Source: Pyrinomonadaceae bacterium (lineage in GTDB: Bacteria; Acidobacteriota; Blastocatellia; Pyrinomonadales; Pyrinomonadaceae). From it: DNA of 64,000 nucleotides. Positions 1-8,656 of this stretch are shown in pieces; position 1 is the stretch's first letter; each line of letters starts with the position of its first letter. Below the pieces are notes generated by a model that was given only the letters and a program-made list of their open reading frames with translations, was not told the origin of the DNA and ran no database searches. The DNA lies in the NCBI GenBank assembly GCA_019694395.1, contig JAIBCC010000002.1, forward strand, positions 186,330-250,329. Reading direction: 5' to 3'. A program made the translations under genes and the position numbers.

Positions 1-2
1 AT

Positions 3-587
3 TTTGCCGATTTGTTTGAAGAACTGAAAAAAGTGCGAACCGCTTTTGCCAAACGCGAAAATGTTCCGCCCTACATTATTTTTTCCGATGCTTCGTTGGT
101 TGAAATGGCAACTTTTTTGCCCCACGATTTGACCGAAATGCAAAAAATTTCCGGTGTCGGTGAATCCAAATTAAACCGTTACGGACAAGAATTTTTGCAC
201 CAAATTGTAAAATATTGTGTAGAGAACGATTTAGAATCTCGAATTGACTTCAAAATCCCGAAAAGAGAAAGGAAAAAAACTCGTCCGTCCAATCTCAACG
301 GCACTTATACCGAATCTTTGCGACTGTTCAAGGCAGGGAAAAACATCAGTGAAATTGCCAAAATTCGTGAATTGACCAGAAATACTATCGAAAACCATCT
401 TGCTAAATTTATTTCAACCGGTGAACTCAAACTCGAAGAAATAGTGCCAAAACATAAAATCGAACCGATTCGTCAGGCGATTTTGGAACTAAACGAAACA
501 AATGCGTTATCCCCCATCAAGGAATTTTTAGGTGATAATTACAGCTATGGTGAAATTAAAGCGGTTTTAGCGACCTTTGAATTATGA
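3..587 (+). CDS. recQ: ATP-dependent DNA helicase RecQ, C-terminal part (5' end outside window)
   Basis: The reading frame is open to the left edge of the window, so this is the 3' end of a longer gene. The visible part holds an HRDC domain (about residues 1-75 of the fragment; the run ISGVGESKLNRYG is typical) followed by a helix-turn-helix module (around KNISEIAKIRELTRNTIENH) like the HTH_40 domain found at the C terminus of many RecQ proteins. RecQ unwinds recombination and repair intermediates; the HRDC domain helps bind DNA structures. The helicase core lies outside the window, so activity cannot be judged. The stop codon overlaps the next start (ATGA), which suggests translational coupling to the small zinc-ribbon gene. 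Confidence 0.85.
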   Translation, partial: FADLFEELKKVRTAFAKRENVPPYIIFSDASLVEMATFLPHDLTEMQKISGVGESKLNRYGQEFLHQIVKYCVENDLESRIDFKIPKRERKKTRPSNLNGTYTESLRLFKAGKNISEIAKIRELTRNTIENHLAKFISTGELKLEEIVPKHKIEPIRQAILELNETNALSPIKEFLGDNYSYGEIKAVLATFEL

Positions 588-898
588 AAATTGTAGGAAG
601 TATAATCGAAAATCAAAAAGTTCGTCCGTTTATCTTTGATGATGAAACTGAAAAAATAATTCTTGACGAATTTAGCTGGGACAGAGCCGTTCCGTTAGAT
701 TTTTTTGATGAAATGGATTTGCGGCAAAGAATTCGAGAAGTTATTTCCTTTGACGAAAATGAAATTAGAATTGGTGAGTATTTTTGCAGCTCTTGTCAAA
801 AATGGCGCAAGGCAACCAGTCAGGAATGGAGCTATGGAATGTGCCTAAGCTGTTCTTTAGACAGGGATTCAGACTTTTCCGATTCAATTTACGATTAA
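584..898 (+). CDS. Small zinc-ribbon protein of unknown function
   Basis: I do not recognise this 104-residue protein. It is acidic in its first 65 residues and carries two cysteine pairs, CSSC and CLSC, about 20 residues apart near the C terminus, as in a small zinc ribbon. There is no signal peptide or membrane segment, so it is probably cytoplasmic. Its ATG overlaps the recQ stop codon (ATGA), so it is probably translated from the recQ mRNA and may act with that helicase; this is inferred from position only. The end of the gene overlaps the convergent gene to the right by four bases, leaving no room for a terminator. Confidence 0.6.
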   Translation: MKIVGSIIENQKVRPFIFDDETEKIILDEFSWDRAVPLDFFDEMDLRQRIREVISFDENEIRIGEYFCSSCQKWRKATSQEWSYGMCLSCSLDRDSDFSDSIYD

Positions 899-1860
899 TT
901 TTTCGGTTTCTTTTTTATTATCACAGGTTCTAACATTCCGCTTGATTTTACATTGACATCCAAACTTGAAAAATCCGAATATTCAAAATTTAACTCTGCA
1001 TCCTTAACCGCTATTAAATTTTTCTTTTGCAGCTTTAACAAATAACTGACCAAAGTAATTTTCTTCGGAACCATTATTGCTAAATTTTCCTTTCCAAATT
1101 CAAAATCAACTTGAAAAACCACCAAAGGATTCGGCGTATTTTCCGGCTGAATAGTTAATTCGCGCTCTTCACGGCAAATTTGAAAAGTTTTGGCATCAAT
1201 CCAAAGTTTCCCACGCACGCGGGCGTTCGTTTCACGAAAAGATTTTGGCAAAGCAACTCCAAAATCCATTGTTAAACGTGTTTCAGTTGATTCGGAATCA
1301 TTTACCAGAACAAACGGACTTTTTCTAATCTGTTGATACTGAATGAGATATTGATTATTTTCAAAGCCAATTATCTTAAAATCAAAATAAGGTCGAATGT
1401 GTTCAGCTAAAACAGGAGTTTGACGCAAAGTTAAATCCGAAACCATCAAATCGCCGTCATATTTTGAACTTTGAAATTTGATTTTCGTCAATTCTTCATT
1501 GACGGAATTTGATTGCAATAAATCCTTGAAAAATTTTTCCGAATTCGTTTCATCTGGTAGTAATTTTTTTCCGTCAAACTTCGTTACATTTCGATATTCG
1601 GTGATGACTTCGGCATTTTTGTTTGATTGATAAACCAAAAAGTTCGATTCCACTTGCTGCATTTGTTTCAAACCGCCATTTTTATCAAAAGTTTGAAAGG
1701 TTTTCCTTTCCTCGGCAAAAATGTTTTTGAAAGTTTCTTCGTAAATTTGACGTTGTTGGTCAGCTTTTTCCAAAATTTGAGAAAGCGGCATTTGAGCATA
1801 ACCTCTTAACGTTAAAACAATTAAACTTAAAAAAATTATGCAGTAAAATTTTGAAAACAC
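895..1860 (-). CDS. Exported protein of unknown function, paralogue of the product at 3231-4172
   Basis: This 321-residue protein starts at a GTG with an AGGA motif seven bases upstream. It has a clear signal peptide (hydrophobic run IIFLSLIVLTL, probable cleavage after YAQ). The mature part is mixed beta and shares its layout with the product at 3231-4172: both have an N-terminal helical stretch with FKN followed by KTF(Q/E)TFDKNG, a central HIRPYFDF or NLRPFFDF block, then a strand LWIDAKTFQI(C/L)REERELT and a closing VPKKI(S/T)L segment. The layout recalls outer-membrane lipoprotein-sorting or LolA/VioE-like folds, but I cannot assign a family. It is likely periplasmic. Confidence 0.6.
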   Translation of the reverse strand: MFSKFYCIIFLSLIVLTLRGYAQMPLSQILEKADQQRQIYEETFKNIFAEERKTFQTFDKNGGLKQMQQVESNFLVYQSNKNAEVITEYRNVTKFDGKKLLPDETNSEKFFKDLLQSNSVNEELTKIKFQSSKYDGDLMVSDLTLRQTPVLAEHIRPYFDFKIIGFENNQYLIQYQQIRKSPFVLVNDSESTETRLTMDFGVALPKSFRETNARVRGKLWIDAKTFQICREERELTIQPENTPNPLVVFQVDFEFGKENLAIMVPKKITLVSYLLKLQKKNLIAVKDAELNFEYSDFSSLDVNVKSSGMLEPVIIKKKPKN

Positions 1861-1939
1861 TAATTTTCCTTTCTCGCTTTCGTTTGATTTTTGATTTATA
1901 TTGTAAAATATTCCTAATTAAGACTAATTTCAATTTTTT

Positions 1940-2500
1940 ATGACAAATTCCCCTGATATTTGGAAAATAAAGCAATCAGATCACATTGCCGATTGCAAAA
2001 TATTTAAAGTTCGCCGCGATTTATCGGAAAACACCAGTGGTAAAGAAAGTAATTTTTATGTGATTGAAAATCCCAACTGGGTAAATGTTCTGGCAATGAC
2101 CAAAGACCAAAAAGTCATTATCATTGAACAGTTTAGGCACGGCACAGGCGAAATAACCATCGAAATTCCGGGCGGGATGGTTGATGAAGGAGAAGAAGCA
2201 GTTGACGCCGCTCAACGTGAACTGGTTGAAGAAACCGGTTTTACTCCTCGTGAAATGATTCCATTGGGAAAATGCCGCCCTAATCCTGCCATTCAGGATA
2301 ATTGGCTTTATCATTTTTTGGCGATAGATTGCGAAAAAACGCACGAGGTCGAGTTTGATTCAACTGAAAGCGTGGTGACAAAATTAATTGATTTTGTTGA
2401 GTTTAGTGATTTAATTGCCACAGAACAAATTACTCATTCAGCAGTTTTGGTGGCATTTTTAAAATCACAATTGCATTTACAAAAGAATTTGGAAAAATAA
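1940..2500 (+). CDS. Nudix hydrolase, ADP-ribose pyrophosphatase type
   Basis: This 186-residue protein contains a complete Nudix box at about residues 75-97, from GGMVDEGEEA to RELVEETGF, with the catalytic REL-x-EE core intact. The order of elements (N-terminal beta region, VIIIEQFRHG strand, box, then a C-terminal F-rich helix) matches ADP-ribose or GDP-mannose pyrophosphatases. Such enzymes cleave nucleoside diphosphate sugars to NMP and sugar phosphate and keep free ADP-ribose low; the precise substrate cannot be read from the sequence. The downstream gene starts three bases after the stop, so the two are probably co-transcribed. The gene is divergent from the exported protein on its left, with an 80-bp AT-rich gap holding the promoters. 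Confidence 0.85.
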   Translation: MTNSPDIWKIKQSDHIADCKIFKVRRDLSENTSGKESNFYVIENPNWVNVLAMTKDQKVIIIEQFRHGTGEITIEIPGGMVDEGEEAVDAAQRELVEETGFTPREMIPLGKCRPNPAIQDNWLYHFLAIDCEKTHEVEFDSTESVVTKLIDFVEFSDLIATEQITHSAVLVAFLKSQLHLQKNLEK

Positions 2501-2503
2501 ATT

Positions 2504-2839
2504 ATGAAGGTTGAATTAACAAAGCTCGCACATTCCCGCAGCGGCGACAAAGGCGACACGGCAAATGTTGGTATCATTGCTCTGAAAGATGATTTTTATC
2601 CGATTTTATTGCGTGAGTTGACAGCTGAAAAAGTAAAATCCCATTTTGGCGAAATGGTTAAAGGCTCGGTTGAACGGTTTGAATTGCCTAATTTGAATGC
2701 CCTAAATTTTCTTCTTCACGAATCGCTCGGGGGAGGAGGCACTTTAAGTTTAATGACAGATGCTCAGGGTAAAACATTTTCAACCGCCCTTCTGCGAATG
2801 CAAGTTGAACTAAATGAAAATGAGCAAACTTTAATTTAA
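2504..2839 (+). CDS. AtuA-like ferredoxin-fold domain protein
   Basis: This 111-residue protein begins with KLAHSRSGDKGDTANVGI, the signature of the small domain found at the C terminus of AtuA-type acyclic terpene utilisation proteins and also as a stand-alone protein. The glycine run ESLGGGGTLSL near residue 80 is also typical. The stand-alone form has no established biochemical role that I know of; in other genomes it tends to sit near acyl-CoA catabolism genes. Here it follows the Nudix gene by three bases. No signal peptide or membrane segment is visible. Confidence 0.75.
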   Translation: MKVELTKLAHSRSGDKGDTANVGIIALKDDFYPILLRELTAEKVKSHFGEMVKGSVERFELPNLNALNFLLHESLGGGGTLSLMTDAQGKTFSTALLRMQVELNENEQTLI

Positions 2840-2931
2840 TGGCACACCAATTGCCAAAATTCATTTTAGCAGACAGTTTTTGTATTGAAACAATACAAAA
2901 GTCTGAAAAAAGATCAAATAGGGAGATTGTT

Positions 2932-3234
2932 ATGAAGAAATTATTATTAAATTTGTTTTTTGCCGCCGCCATGGTGCTTTCAGTCGCATTTGTTGGAGAA
3001 ATGACCTCCAGCCACAATCCATTTTCAGCTAATGCCCAAACCGTGACAGTCAAAAAGCGAAAGGTTGGCGCAATCCGCAAGATATATCGCGGCGGAAAAT
3101 ACGTTGGCAGAAAAGTCTGGACTGGAACCAAATGGGTTGGAGTTCACGCCTATCGCGGTTCTAAATACATTGGTAAAAAAACCTGGCGCGGAACCAAATA
3201 TGTCGGTCGTAAAATTAAACGCGCAGTCTATTAA
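2932..3234 (+). CDS. Small basic exported protein with tandem YxG-K-YxGxK repeats
   Basis: The chosen start is the ATG at 2932 because GGGAG lies six bases upstream and it opens directly into a signal peptide (MKKLLLNLFFAAAMVLSVAF); the reading frame itself opens earlier, at 2839. The mature peptide of roughly 65 residues is strongly basic and built from imperfect repeats of the type YRGGKYVGRKVWTGTKWVG, with four rounds of K(Y/W)(V/I)G followed by Lys or Val. Tryptophan, tyrosine, glycine and lysine dominate. It could bind an anionic surface, cell-wall polymer or DNA outside the cell, or act as an antimicrobial-like peptide; none of this is shown. It overlaps the convergent gene by four bases. 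Confidence 0.65.
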   Translation: MKKLLLNLFFAAAMVLSVAFVGEMTSSHNPFSANAQTVTVKKRKVGAIRKIYRGGKYVGRKVWTGTKWVGVHAYRGSKYIGKKTWRGTKYVGRKIKRAVY

Positions 3235-4172
3235 TTTTCCGTATCGTCCAAAATTTTGACATCAGTTTCAGTTTTTCTGAAATTTGTATAATCAAAAGTG
3301 ATTTTAGTATTTTTGACGGCAGAAAACTTGCCGTCATTTTTCTTTATATCGTTCAAAATCAGACTTATTTGTTTTGGCACCAAAATTTCATAAGCACTCG
3401 GTTGATAATCAAATTCAGTTCTGAGCAAAACTAAAGGCTCATTTGATTGAACAGTTAATTCTCTTTCCTCCCGCAGGATTTGAAAAGTTTGGGCATCAAT
3501 ATAAAATTTTCCCCGCAGCAAAATTTCGTTTTTCTTAAATTCACCTGGAATTTCCACATCGAATTCCAAACCCGGATTATTTATATCAACACCTTTCCCA
3601 TTTATTGAAATAAAAGGACTTGATTTTGTTTGCTGGTAATTCAGGACAAAAACCTGTCTGCCCTGAAAATCCTGCATTGGCTCTAAACTGAAATCAAAAA
3701 AAGGACGTAAATTGTTTGATAAAATTATTCCTTCATAAAGCGTTAAACCCGAAACATCGAGAGTTTTGTCATATTTTGAACTTGTCTTTTGGATTTTTTC
3801 CAATTGACTTTTGAGGGTTGTGGCTTTATTCAATTCGGCAAAAAACTGCTCGGCATTTTGATCCGCCGATGGAATTGGTTTGCCATCAACACTTTTCACA
3901 TTGCGAAGTTCAAAAGAGATCTTATTGTTTTTTGAAGATTGATAAACCAAAAAATCTGACTCCACTTTGTTTTGTTTTTTTAATTGCCCGTTTTTATCAA
4001 AGGTCTCAAAGGTTTTGGTTTCTAAAGCCAGAAGGTTTTTGAAAGCCTCTTGATAATTTGTGGTTTGGGTTGAAGTTTTTTCCAGAACTTCATCCAAATT
4101 CTGTGAATTTTGCCCAAAAACTCCTATTATCAAAACCAAAAATGTTATAACAACTGAACTAATTTTTTTCAC
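3231..4172 (-). CDS. Exported protein of unknown function, paralogue of the product at 895-1860
   Basis: This 313-residue protein has an N-terminal signal peptide (KKISSVVITFLVLIIGVFGQ). It aligns throughout with the product at 895-1860, sharing KTFETFDKNGQLK, ESDFLVYQSSKN, the FFDF block and REERELTVQ. The two genes flank the Nudix/AtuA/basic-peptide group in the same orientation, so they look like a duplication with later divergence. The mature part is beta-rich and likely periplasmic. I do not know the function. The start ATG is followed upstream by a purine-rich stretch containing GGGGGAAG, a good ribosome binding site. Confidence 0.6.
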   Translation of the reverse strand: MKKISSVVITFLVLIIGVFGQNSQNLDEVLEKTSTQTTNYQEAFKNLLALETKTFETFDKNGQLKKQNKVESDFLVYQSSKNNKISFELRNVKSVDGKPIPSADQNAEQFFAELNKATTLKSQLEKIQKTSSKYDKTLDVSGLTLYEGIILSNNLRPFFDFSLEPMQDFQGRQVFVLNYQQTKSSPFISINGKGVDINNPGLEFDVEIPGEFKKNEILLRGKFYIDAQTFQILREERELTVQSNEPLVLLRTEFDYQPSAYEILVPKQISLILNDIKKNDGKFSAVKNTKITFDYTNFRKTETDVKILDDTEN

Positions 4173-4281
4173 TTTTCAACTTCCCCCTTTTTGAATACTC
4201 TTTGGTTTTATCTTTCAAAAGAACTGCTTTACAATAAAAATGCTTTTTCCAAAATTCAAATCCGCCAACCGGAGTTTTTTA

Positions 4282-6534
4282 ATGAAAAATACAATTCTAC
4301 GGATAATTATTGTTTTTATTCTATCGTTTTCTGTCATCGCCCAAACAATTCAAACTGAAAAAAAATTGCTGGGGTTTTCCACAGAAAATTCAACCAAACA
4401 AACAGATTTAGAAGCAAAATTTGATGCTTCGTTAAAAAAGGACAATTTACAAACCTGGCTCAAACGACTTTCCGCCCGTCCGCATCACGTTGGTTCCGCC
4501 TATGGCAAAGAAAATGCCGAGTTTATGCTTTCCCTTTTCAAATCCTGGGGTTATGATGCTCAAATCGAGCAATTCGATGTTCTTTTTCCGACCCCGAAAA
4601 TCCGAGTTTTAGAAATGGTATCTCCGCAAAAATTTGTTGCCAAAATTTCCGAACCCACACTGAAAGAAGATGCGACCTCCGGGCAAAAGACCGAACAATT
4701 ACCCACTTACAATGCTTATTCCGTTGATGGCGACGTAACGGGTGATCTGGTTTATGTCAATTATGGAACCCCGGCTGATTATGAAGAATTGGAAAAACGA
4801 GGAATCAGCGTAAAGGGGAAAATTGCTATTGCCCGTTACGGCGGAAGCTGGCGCGGAATCAAACCGAAAGTTGCGGCTGAACATGGAGCAATTGGCTGCT
4901 TGATTTATTCCGATCCACGCGATGACGGATATTTTCAGGGCGATGTTTATCCAAAGGGTGCTTATCGAAATGAAAATGGAGCGCAAAGGGGTTCGGTTGC
5001 AGATATGCCGCTTTTCCCCGGTGATCCTTTGACCCCTAATATCGGAGCAACTAAAGATGCCAAAAGACTTGACCGGAAAACTGCACCAACTTTGACTAAA
5101 ATTCCCGTAATGCCGATTTCTTACGCCGATGCCCTGCCGCTTTTGCGAAATTTAGGCGGCGCAGTTGCACCAACCGCCTGGCGCGGCGCATTACCAATCA
5201 CCTATCATTTAGGCGGTGTAAATTCTGTTAAGGTTCATTTCAAATTGGCATTTAATTGGGATATTAAACCGATTTATGATGTCGTTGCCAAAATGAAAGG
5301 GACTGAATTGCCGGATGAATGGATCATTCGCGGAAATCACCACGACGCCTGGGTAAATGGGGCTGATGATCCGTTAAGTGGAATGGTTGCACTTCTCGAA
5401 GAAGCACGCGGTGTTGGGGAATTAGCCAAAACAGGTTGGAAACCCAAACGAACCATCGTTTATTGCGCCTGGGATGGTGAAGAACCCGGACTTTTAGGTT
5501 CAACAGAATGGGCAGAACTTCACGCCGAAGAATTGAAAAACAAAGCTGCCGTTTATATTAATTCCGATTCAAACGGACGCGGTTTTCTGGGGATGTCAGG
5601 TTCGCATACCCTCGAAAAATTCATTAATCAAGTCGGTAAAAGCGTTTCCGACCCACAAACAAATTTAAATGTTTGGGAACGTTCCCGTGCCAATCAAATT
5701 GTAAACGGGAGTCCGGCTACCAGAAACGAATTAAACAACAGGACCGATCTTAGAATCGGTGCCCTTGGCTCAGGTTCTGATTACACTCCATTTCTCCAAC
5801 ATCTTGGTATTTCTTCACTTAACATCGGTTTTGGGGGCGAAGACGGGGGTGGCTCCTATCATTCAATTTACGATTCTTACGATCATTTTACCCGCTTTGG
5901 TGATCCGAATTTTAATTATGGTCTTGCCCTTTCTAAGGTTGGCGGTCACACGACACTTCGATTAGCCAATGCTGACGTTTTGCCTTTTGAATTTACCAAT
6001 TTTGCGGATACGGTTGGCAATTATGTTAATGAAGTTACCAGATTGGCTGATTCAATGCGTGATGAAACCAAACGAATGAACGATTTGATTTCCAGCGGAA
6101 TGTGGCAGGCAGTTCAAGATTCGACAGAGAATCTGATTGCACCGAAAATTCAAAGTGCTGTGCCGAATTTTGATTTTGCCCCCTTACAAAAAGCCTTAGC
6201 AAAATTAAAAGAAAGTGCAAATAATTTTCAAAATGCAACCAAGGATAAAAAGTTATCCGTCTCAACTCAAAAAGCTTTGGATCAAATTTTAATGAAATCG
6301 GAAAGATTTTTAACCAGAGATTCCGGCTTGCCCAAACGTGATTGGTTCAAACATCAAATTTATGCTCCTGGGTTTTATACGGGCTACGGAGTTAAAACTC
6401 TTCCGGCAATTCGAGAATCAATTGAACAACGCGAATGGGATGAAGTTGGTAGGCAAATCAAATTAGTCTCGGAAACAATAGAAAATTTTGCTGCCGAGAT
6501 TGAAAAAGCAACCAAGTTGGTAAAAGCTCAATAG
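4282..6534 (+). CDS. M28-family zinc aminopeptidase, glutamate carboxypeptidase II-like, exported
   Basis: The ATG at 4282 is chosen over 4240 because GGAG lies seven bases upstream and it begins a signal peptide (MKNTILRIIIVFILSFSVIA). The 750-residue product has the layout of transferrin-receptor/PSMA-type peptidases: a PA insert around residues 150-240, the M28 catalytic domain around 340-580, and a helical dimerisation domain at about 620-745. Zinc and catalytic residues are visible: H and D in RGNHHDAW (about 350), the glutamate pair in WDGEEPG (about 398), D in INSDSNG, and H in GSYHSIYDSYDHF (about 525). It probably trims peptides in the periplasm or outside the cell. It is a single gene, ended by the hairpin at 6556-6595. 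Confidence 0.9.
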   Translation: MKNTILRIIIVFILSFSVIAQTIQTEKKLLGFSTENSTKQTDLEAKFDASLKKDNLQTWLKRLSARPHHVGSAYGKENAEFMLSLFKSWGYDAQIEQFDVLFPTPKIRVLEMVSPQKFVAKISEPTLKEDATSGQKTEQLPTYNAYSVDGDVTGDLVYVNYGTPADYEELEKRGISVKGKIAIARYGGSWRGIKPKVAAEHGAIGCLIYSDPRDDGYFQGDVYPKGAYRNENGAQRGSVADMPLFPGDPLTPNIGATKDAKRLDRKTAPTLTKIPVMPISYADALPLLRNLGGAVAPTAWRGALPITYHLGGVNSVKVHFKLAFNWDIKPIYDVVAKMKGTELPDEWIIRGNHHDAWVNGADDPLSGMVALLEEARGVGELAKTGWKPKRTIVYCAWDGEEPGLLGSTEWAELHAEELKNKAAVYINSDSNGRGFLGMSGSHTLEKFINQVGKSVSDPQTNLNVWERSRANQIVNGSPATRNELNNRTDLRIGALGSGSDYTPFLQHLGISSLNIGFGGEDGGGSYHSIYDSYDHFTRFGDPNFNYGLALSKVGGHTTLRLANADVLPFEFTNFADTVGNYVNEVTRLADSMRDETKRMNDLISSGMWQAVQDSTENLIAPKIQSAVPNFDFAPLQKALAKLKESANNFQNATKDKKLSVSTQKALDQILMKSERFLTRDSGLPKRDWFKHQIYAPGFYTGYGVKTLPAIRESIEQREWDEVGRQIKLVSETIENFAAEIEKATKLVKAQ

Positions 6535-6555
6535 ATTAATCCACAAAATAAATCG

Positions 6556-6595
6556 AAAATAGCACGAAGATTTCTTTAATACTTCGTGCTATTTT
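6556..6595. terminator. Bidirectional intrinsic terminator
   Basis: A perfect 14-bp stem (AAAATAGCACGAAG at 6556-6569 with its complement at 6582-6595) encloses a 12-base loop. The stem ends in A on one side and T on the other, so it can end transcripts from both strands. It lies between the convergent M28 peptidase and propeller lipoprotein genes. Confidence 0.85.
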
Positions 6596-6613
6596 GTTGA
6601 AACTTCGCGTATC

Positions 6614-7567
6614 TTATTTTGCTAACTCATAGATTTTAACAACATCGCTGAGATAAATTTTATTTTTACCTACCACTAAATCTGATAAATAACCATCTTG
6701 GTCGATCTCGATCTCATTCTGCCCATTTTTGTCGGTTTTGATCAAATGCGGTTGAAAACTGTAAAAATATCTAAGTAAAACAATTTCGTTTTCCCCCAGC
6801 CAAAATTGACTGACATCTTTGGAAATTTGTTTTGCCTCTCCGCCTGTTTTTGCCAATTTATAAAGTTCGCGGTATGAAGTTCCCTGCCGAAAATAAAAAT
6901 TTTCAGAATCCATTTTTAAATCTGTAGTATTTTGACCATTCGGAATTGTATAAATCTTTTCGATATTACCGCCGTTTTTCACCATTTTATAAATTCCGTC
7001 CGTTTGCACCCAATAAAGGTTTTTTTCGTCAATTGCCAAACCGTTGGCGGATGGACGCGGGTCAGTTACGGCTTTTGCTTCACCGCCATTTTTTGAAACT
7101 GTATAAATTGGTGTAGGCTGCATTCCCTCGCCCACATACGGCAGCCAATAAATATTTTCCTTATCTAAAACAATTTCGGAGGTTAAAAAGGCACTTGTTA
7201 AGAGTTTTGCTTCACCCCCGTTTTTTGAAACTTTTCGCAAACCGTTGGCGGAAAAATATACGTTTTCTTCATCCAGAGCAATCGCCTCTGCATCCGGGAT
7301 CAATTCGCCGCCTTTGAAAATTATCGCCGGATTTCCCCCTCCAAGTGGGATTTTCGCCACATTATTGTTTCCGTCTTTTTGTCCTGAAACTGTGCCATTC
7401 CCTAATACAAAATAGATATTTTTTTCATCTGCTGCCAAGGCTCGGGGATGATCAAGTTTTTCGGTCAAAGGTTTTGCCTGATGCCATTCTTTGGGTTTGG
7501 ATTCACCACATCCAAAAATCATTGTCAACAATGCAGTTAATACCATTATCAAATTTATTTTGTTCAT
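6614..7567 (-). CDS. Beta-propeller lipoprotein (DUF5050-like repeats)
   Basis: The ATG at 7567 is preferred to 7594 because it places a lipoprotein signal directly at the N terminus (MNKINLIMVLTALLTMIFGC, lipobox IFGC at about residue 21). The remainder repeats a unit of about 45 residues of the form AxDEKNxYW(V/L)xxxG(V/I)xKVxKNGGExK, at least five times, typical of a six-bladed propeller such as DUF5050 or low-density-lipoprotein YWTD-like repeats. It is likely anchored in the periplasm. The ligand is unknown. It follows the next gene upstream almost without a gap and is the last gene of the long minus-strand run that begins at 25533. Confidence 0.75.
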   Translation of the reverse strand: MNKINLIMVLTALLTMIFGCGESKPKEWHQAKPLTEKLDHPRALAADEKNIYFVLGNGTVSGQKDGNNNVAKIPLGGGNPAIIFKGGELIPDAEAIALDEENVYFSANGLRKVSKNGGEAKLLTSAFLTSEIVLDKENIYWLPYVGEGMQPTPIYTVSKNGGEAKAVTDPRPSANGLAIDEKNLYWVQTDGIYKMVKNGGNIEKIYTIPNGQNTTDLKMDSENFYFRQGTSYRELYKLAKTGGEAKQISKDVSQFWLGENEIVLLRYFYSFQPHLIKTDKNGQNEIEIDQDGYLSDLVVGKNKIYLSDVVKIYELAK

Positions 7568-7569
7568 TT

Positions 7570-8106
7570 TTAACTTAAATTCGCTTGCAGCCAATCAATC
7601 TTTTTCTGAAAAATTTCGGCTCGGTTCAGAACCTGCCAAGTTATTGTAAAACTACCGTCAAATAACCTTTGAACTTTTTTCGGTTTTTCTGTATTTATGG
7701 TCAAAAAAGCTTTTGCACTGGTTCCACTAATTTGTAAATTTTCCGCAATTCTCATAAATTCCTGACTAACTGTATTCGGCAGAAAAGCAACGGTCAGATA
7801 GTAGTAATACAAAGTTTGACGGGTATTTATCATTTGCACTGTTTCAAATGTTTCTATCCAAAAAAATTCAAACGGTTTACCACCTACAATTAACTCTTTC
7901 TTACGGAATATACCATTTTTTTCATTAATAGCATTGTTTATGTTGATCGGGATTTCTTGGACAATAACCATCTGATTTTTTTCATAAAACTCCCAATACT
8001 TTTGTTCTCTTCTTTTTTCCCAAAAATAAGAAATGATAACCTTCAAAATAAACAACCCGATTAAACCAAAAACAACATAAATTAATATTCCCTTTAAAAA
8101 CGTCAT
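7570..8106 (-). CDS. Single-pass membrane protein, tandem paralogue of the product at 8124-8648
   Basis: This 178-residue protein has one N-terminal membrane helix (GILIYVVFGLIGLFILKVII) followed by a cytoplasmic or periplasmic domain of about 140 residues. It matches the neighbouring product in PFEFFWIE, AFLPNTVSQEFM and a common C-terminal block ending SF-TIWQVLNRAEIFQKKIDWLQ. The adjacent positions and the near-identical final 25 residues show tandem duplication. I do not recognise the family. The stop is two bases before the start of the propeller lipoprotein, so the genes are probably on one transcript. Confidence 0.6.
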   Translation of the reverse strand: MTFLKGILIYVVFGLIGLFILKVIISYFWEKRREQKYWEFYEKNQMVIVQEIPININNAINEKNGIFRKKELIVGGKPFEFFWIETFETVQMINTRQTLYYYYLTVAFLPNTVSQEFMRIAENLQISGTSAKAFLTINTEKPKKVQRLFDGSFTITWQVLNRAEIFQKKIDWLQANLS

Positions 8107-8123
8107 AAAGTCATTTTGATCTT

Positions 8124-8648
8124 TCAGGTTAAATTCTGCTGTAGCCAGTCTATTTTTTTCTGGAAAATATCAGCCCGGTTCAGAACCTGCCACGAAATTA
8201 TAAAACTACCATCGTTTAATTTCTCAACCCGATATGGTTTATCGGTATTTAGAGAAAAGAAATCTAACTTTCGCGCCTCGGTTTCCTTTAATTTCTCGGC
8301 TTTTTGCATAAACTCGAAACTAACAGTATTAGGAGGAAACGCAATTGTCAGAAAACAATTGATCGTAGTTTGGGCAGAATTATTGACAAATGTGGTGCTG
8401 GTTGTCGAGCTCTCCAGCCAATAAAATTCAAAGGGTTTATGCTCAACAACCAAACTTGACTTTAAATAAATCCAATTTCCATTTCCGATGGCTTGGCTGA
8501 TGCTTTCCGGTAATTCTTTGACACCAAAAAATTGATTTTTTTTGTAAAATTCCTCAACTCCCTTTTCAATTTTTTTTCGCCGAACGAACAGCAAAACAAT
8601 GAAAAGCAAAATTAGAACAAGTCCTGCACAACCAATGTAACCAGTCAT
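8124..8648 (-). CDS. Single-pass membrane protein, tandem paralogue of the product at 7570-8106
   Basis: This 174-residue protein has an N-terminal membrane helix (CAGLVLILLFIVLLFV) followed by RRKK, which suggests a cytoplasmic C-terminal domain by the positive-inside rule. The domain contains KPFEFYWLES, a threonine/serine-rich stretch, FPPNTVSFEFM and a terminal block SWQVLNRADIFQKKIDWLQ, all shared with the next gene downstream. Function is unknown. It sits directly after a SdpI/YfhL-type membrane protein gene in the same run. Confidence 0.6.
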   Translation of the reverse strand: MTGYIGCAGLVLILLFIVLLFVRRKKIEKGVEEFYKKNQFFGVKELPESISQAIGNGNWIYLKSSLVVEHKPFEFYWLESSTTSTTFVNNSAQTTINCFLTIAFPPNTVSFEFMQKAEKLKETEARKLDFFSLNTDKPYRVEKLNDGSFIISWQVLNRADIFQKKIDWLQQNLT

Positions 8649-8656
8649 ATTTTTAC

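Noticed and set aside
1760..1975. Minus-strand 71-residue frame across the divergent promoter gap
   Set aside because: It overlaps the start of the exported protein gene in another frame and spans the promoter region.
2839..2931. Longer start for the basic repeat peptide
   Set aside because: It overlaps the AtuA-like gene's stop and puts 31 residues before the signal peptide; the ATG at 2932 has GGGAG upstream.
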